This document shows, piece by piece, positions 63,448-64,000 of a stretch of DNA of 64,000 nt. The position numbers were made by a program, and so were the translations under genes. How positions within the stretch are numbered: position 1 is the first letter of the stretch; each line of letters starts with the position of its first letter. This stretch comes from Paracrocinitomix mangrovi (GTDB lineage Bacteria > Bacteroidota > Bacteroidia > Flavobacteriales_D > Crocinitomicaceae): the NCBI RefSeq assembly GCF_019740355.2, contig NZ_CP091819.1:2728001-2792000 (forward strand), in the 5' to 3' direction. The notes under the pieces are model-generated. The model ran no database searches. It saw only the letters and a program-made list of their open reading frames with translations, and was not told the origin of the DNA.

Positions 63448-64000
63448 ATGGAATCTAAGCCTAGTTTGTCTATTGTTTTACCTTGTTTCAATCCTCCTGA
63501 AGGATGGGCCGAGCAAGTTGTAAAGAGTATGGACATAATTGGACGTGAATTAACCAATGAAATAAACAGTTTAGGACTGATCATTGTAAATGATGGTTCC
63601 AATAAGAATTTCACCGCCGAAGATCAAAACAAAATTAAAGCTGCAGTTCAAGAAGTAGAATTTGTCAGCTATTCTGAAAATAGAGGTAAAGGATACGCCT
63701 TAAGGCAAGGAGTTGCAAAAGCCCATTCAGATATTATAGTTTATACAGACATTGATTTTCCTTACGAAGAAAAAAGTGTTGTAGCTGTTGCCCGAGAGTT
63801 GTTAAATGGCAATGAGGTAGTTTTAGGGCATAGAGGTAAAGACTATTACGAAAATACACCTTGGTTCAGAAAAGTTGTTTCAAAGACTTTAAGATGGGTT
63901 CTTAAAACTTTTTTAAGATTGCCAACAGATGACTCACAATGTGGATTAAAGGGATATGATCAAAATGGCGCTAAAGTATTTTTAGACACTAAAATAGATA
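63448..64000 (+). CDS. Family 2 glycosyltransferase (3' end outside window)
   Basis: From ATG 63448 the frame is open to the right edge (184 codons). The GT-A fold is clear: LSIVLPCFNPPEGW, LIIVNDGSN, ENRGKGYALRQGVAKAHSDI, and DIDF as the likely DxD-type motif, then DSQCGLKGYD. This resembles polyprenyl-phosphate glycosyltransferases (dolichol-phosphate mannosyl/glucosyl type). It starts 32 bp after the LD-carboxypeptidase gene on the same strand. C-terminal membrane helices, if any, lie beyond the window. Confidence 0.85.
   Translation, partial: MESKPSLSIVLPCFNPPEGWAEQVVKSMDIIGRELTNEINSLGLIIVNDGSNKNFTAEDQNKIKAAVQEVEFVSYSENRGKGYALRQGVAKAHSDIIVYTDIDFPYEEKSVVAVARELLNGNEVVLGHRGKDYYENTPWFRKVVSKTLRWVLKTFLRLPTDDSQCGLKGYDQNGAKVFLDTKID

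Noticed and set aside
63417-63614. Minus-strand open frame of 65 codons at the right end
   Set aside because: It is antisense to the clear glycosyltransferase reading frame, which has recognisable GT2 motifs.

Overview
The window looks like chromosomal DNA of an AT-rich member of the Bacteroidota. Three secreted proteins end in a type IX secretion (T9SS) type A sorting domain and one membrane protein carries a type B (CHU_C-like) C-terminal domain. The IspG is the large three-domain form, the kinases and regulators are LytS/LytTR and HisKA_2 types, and TAnnTTTG promoter boxes precede many genes. The number of TPR/SpoIIE and T9SS proteins suggests Flavobacteriales, perhaps Crocinitomicaceae; that family placement is a guess from gene content. 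No rRNA, tRNA, CRISPR array, integrase, transposase or prophage gene was found.

Layout. 1-3745: an edge-truncated beta-propeller membrane protein, a TPR-SpoIIE phosphatase and a small secreted protein. 3742-9977 (minus): a membrane protein, an M48 protease next to LemA, a T9SS protein and a CotH/lamin-tail protein. 10206-14869: a CapA-like protein, an ECF sigma factor overlapping an anti-sigma-like membrane protein with PKD and CHU_C domains, a TlpA-type thioredoxin and RpiB. 15328-21544: a MORN-repeat secreted protein, a seven-PAS sensor kinase and a LytTR regulator in one tight operon. 21536-24151: SCO protein and a methionine gamma-lyase-like enzyme divergent from an Lrp-type regulator, with an Lrp-like operator between. 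24188-27994: six poorly characterised membrane and lipoprotein genes, one a LAS-type peptidase candidate. 28014-31773: lipoprotein, T9SS protein, aspS, tadA. 31774-38127: a beta-propeller LytS-type kinase, its LytTR regulator, a glycine-rich secreted protein and a secreted unknown. Paired 20-bp-spaced direct repeats precede both the regulator and the glycine-rich gene. 38252-40561: small membrane protein and modABC. 40566-49331: lysS, sugar-phosphate isomerase, di-haem peroxidase, lipB, serine hydrolase, exonuclease, gamma carbonic anhydrase. 49332-54979: a Cache-SpoIIE phosphatase with an 18-bp in-frame repeat, T9SS protein, UbiB/ABC1 kinase, VOC and CBS proteins. 54971-58392: ispG with a 226-bp duplication of its 3' end around two secreted-protein genes. 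58389-64000: hydrolase, acyl-CoA dehydrogenase-like protein, metG, LD-carboxypeptidase, and a glycosyltransferase cut by the right edge.

Most of the window is housekeeping genes plus surface and signalling genes. The observations most worth checking are the ispG 3'-end duplication, the paired repeats that may be the LytTR operator of the 31774-38127 module, the Lrp-like operator at 23637, and the sigma/anti-sigma pair whose anti-sigma partner carries a T9SS-type C-terminal domain. Functional assignments come from reading motifs by eye; no database search was run.
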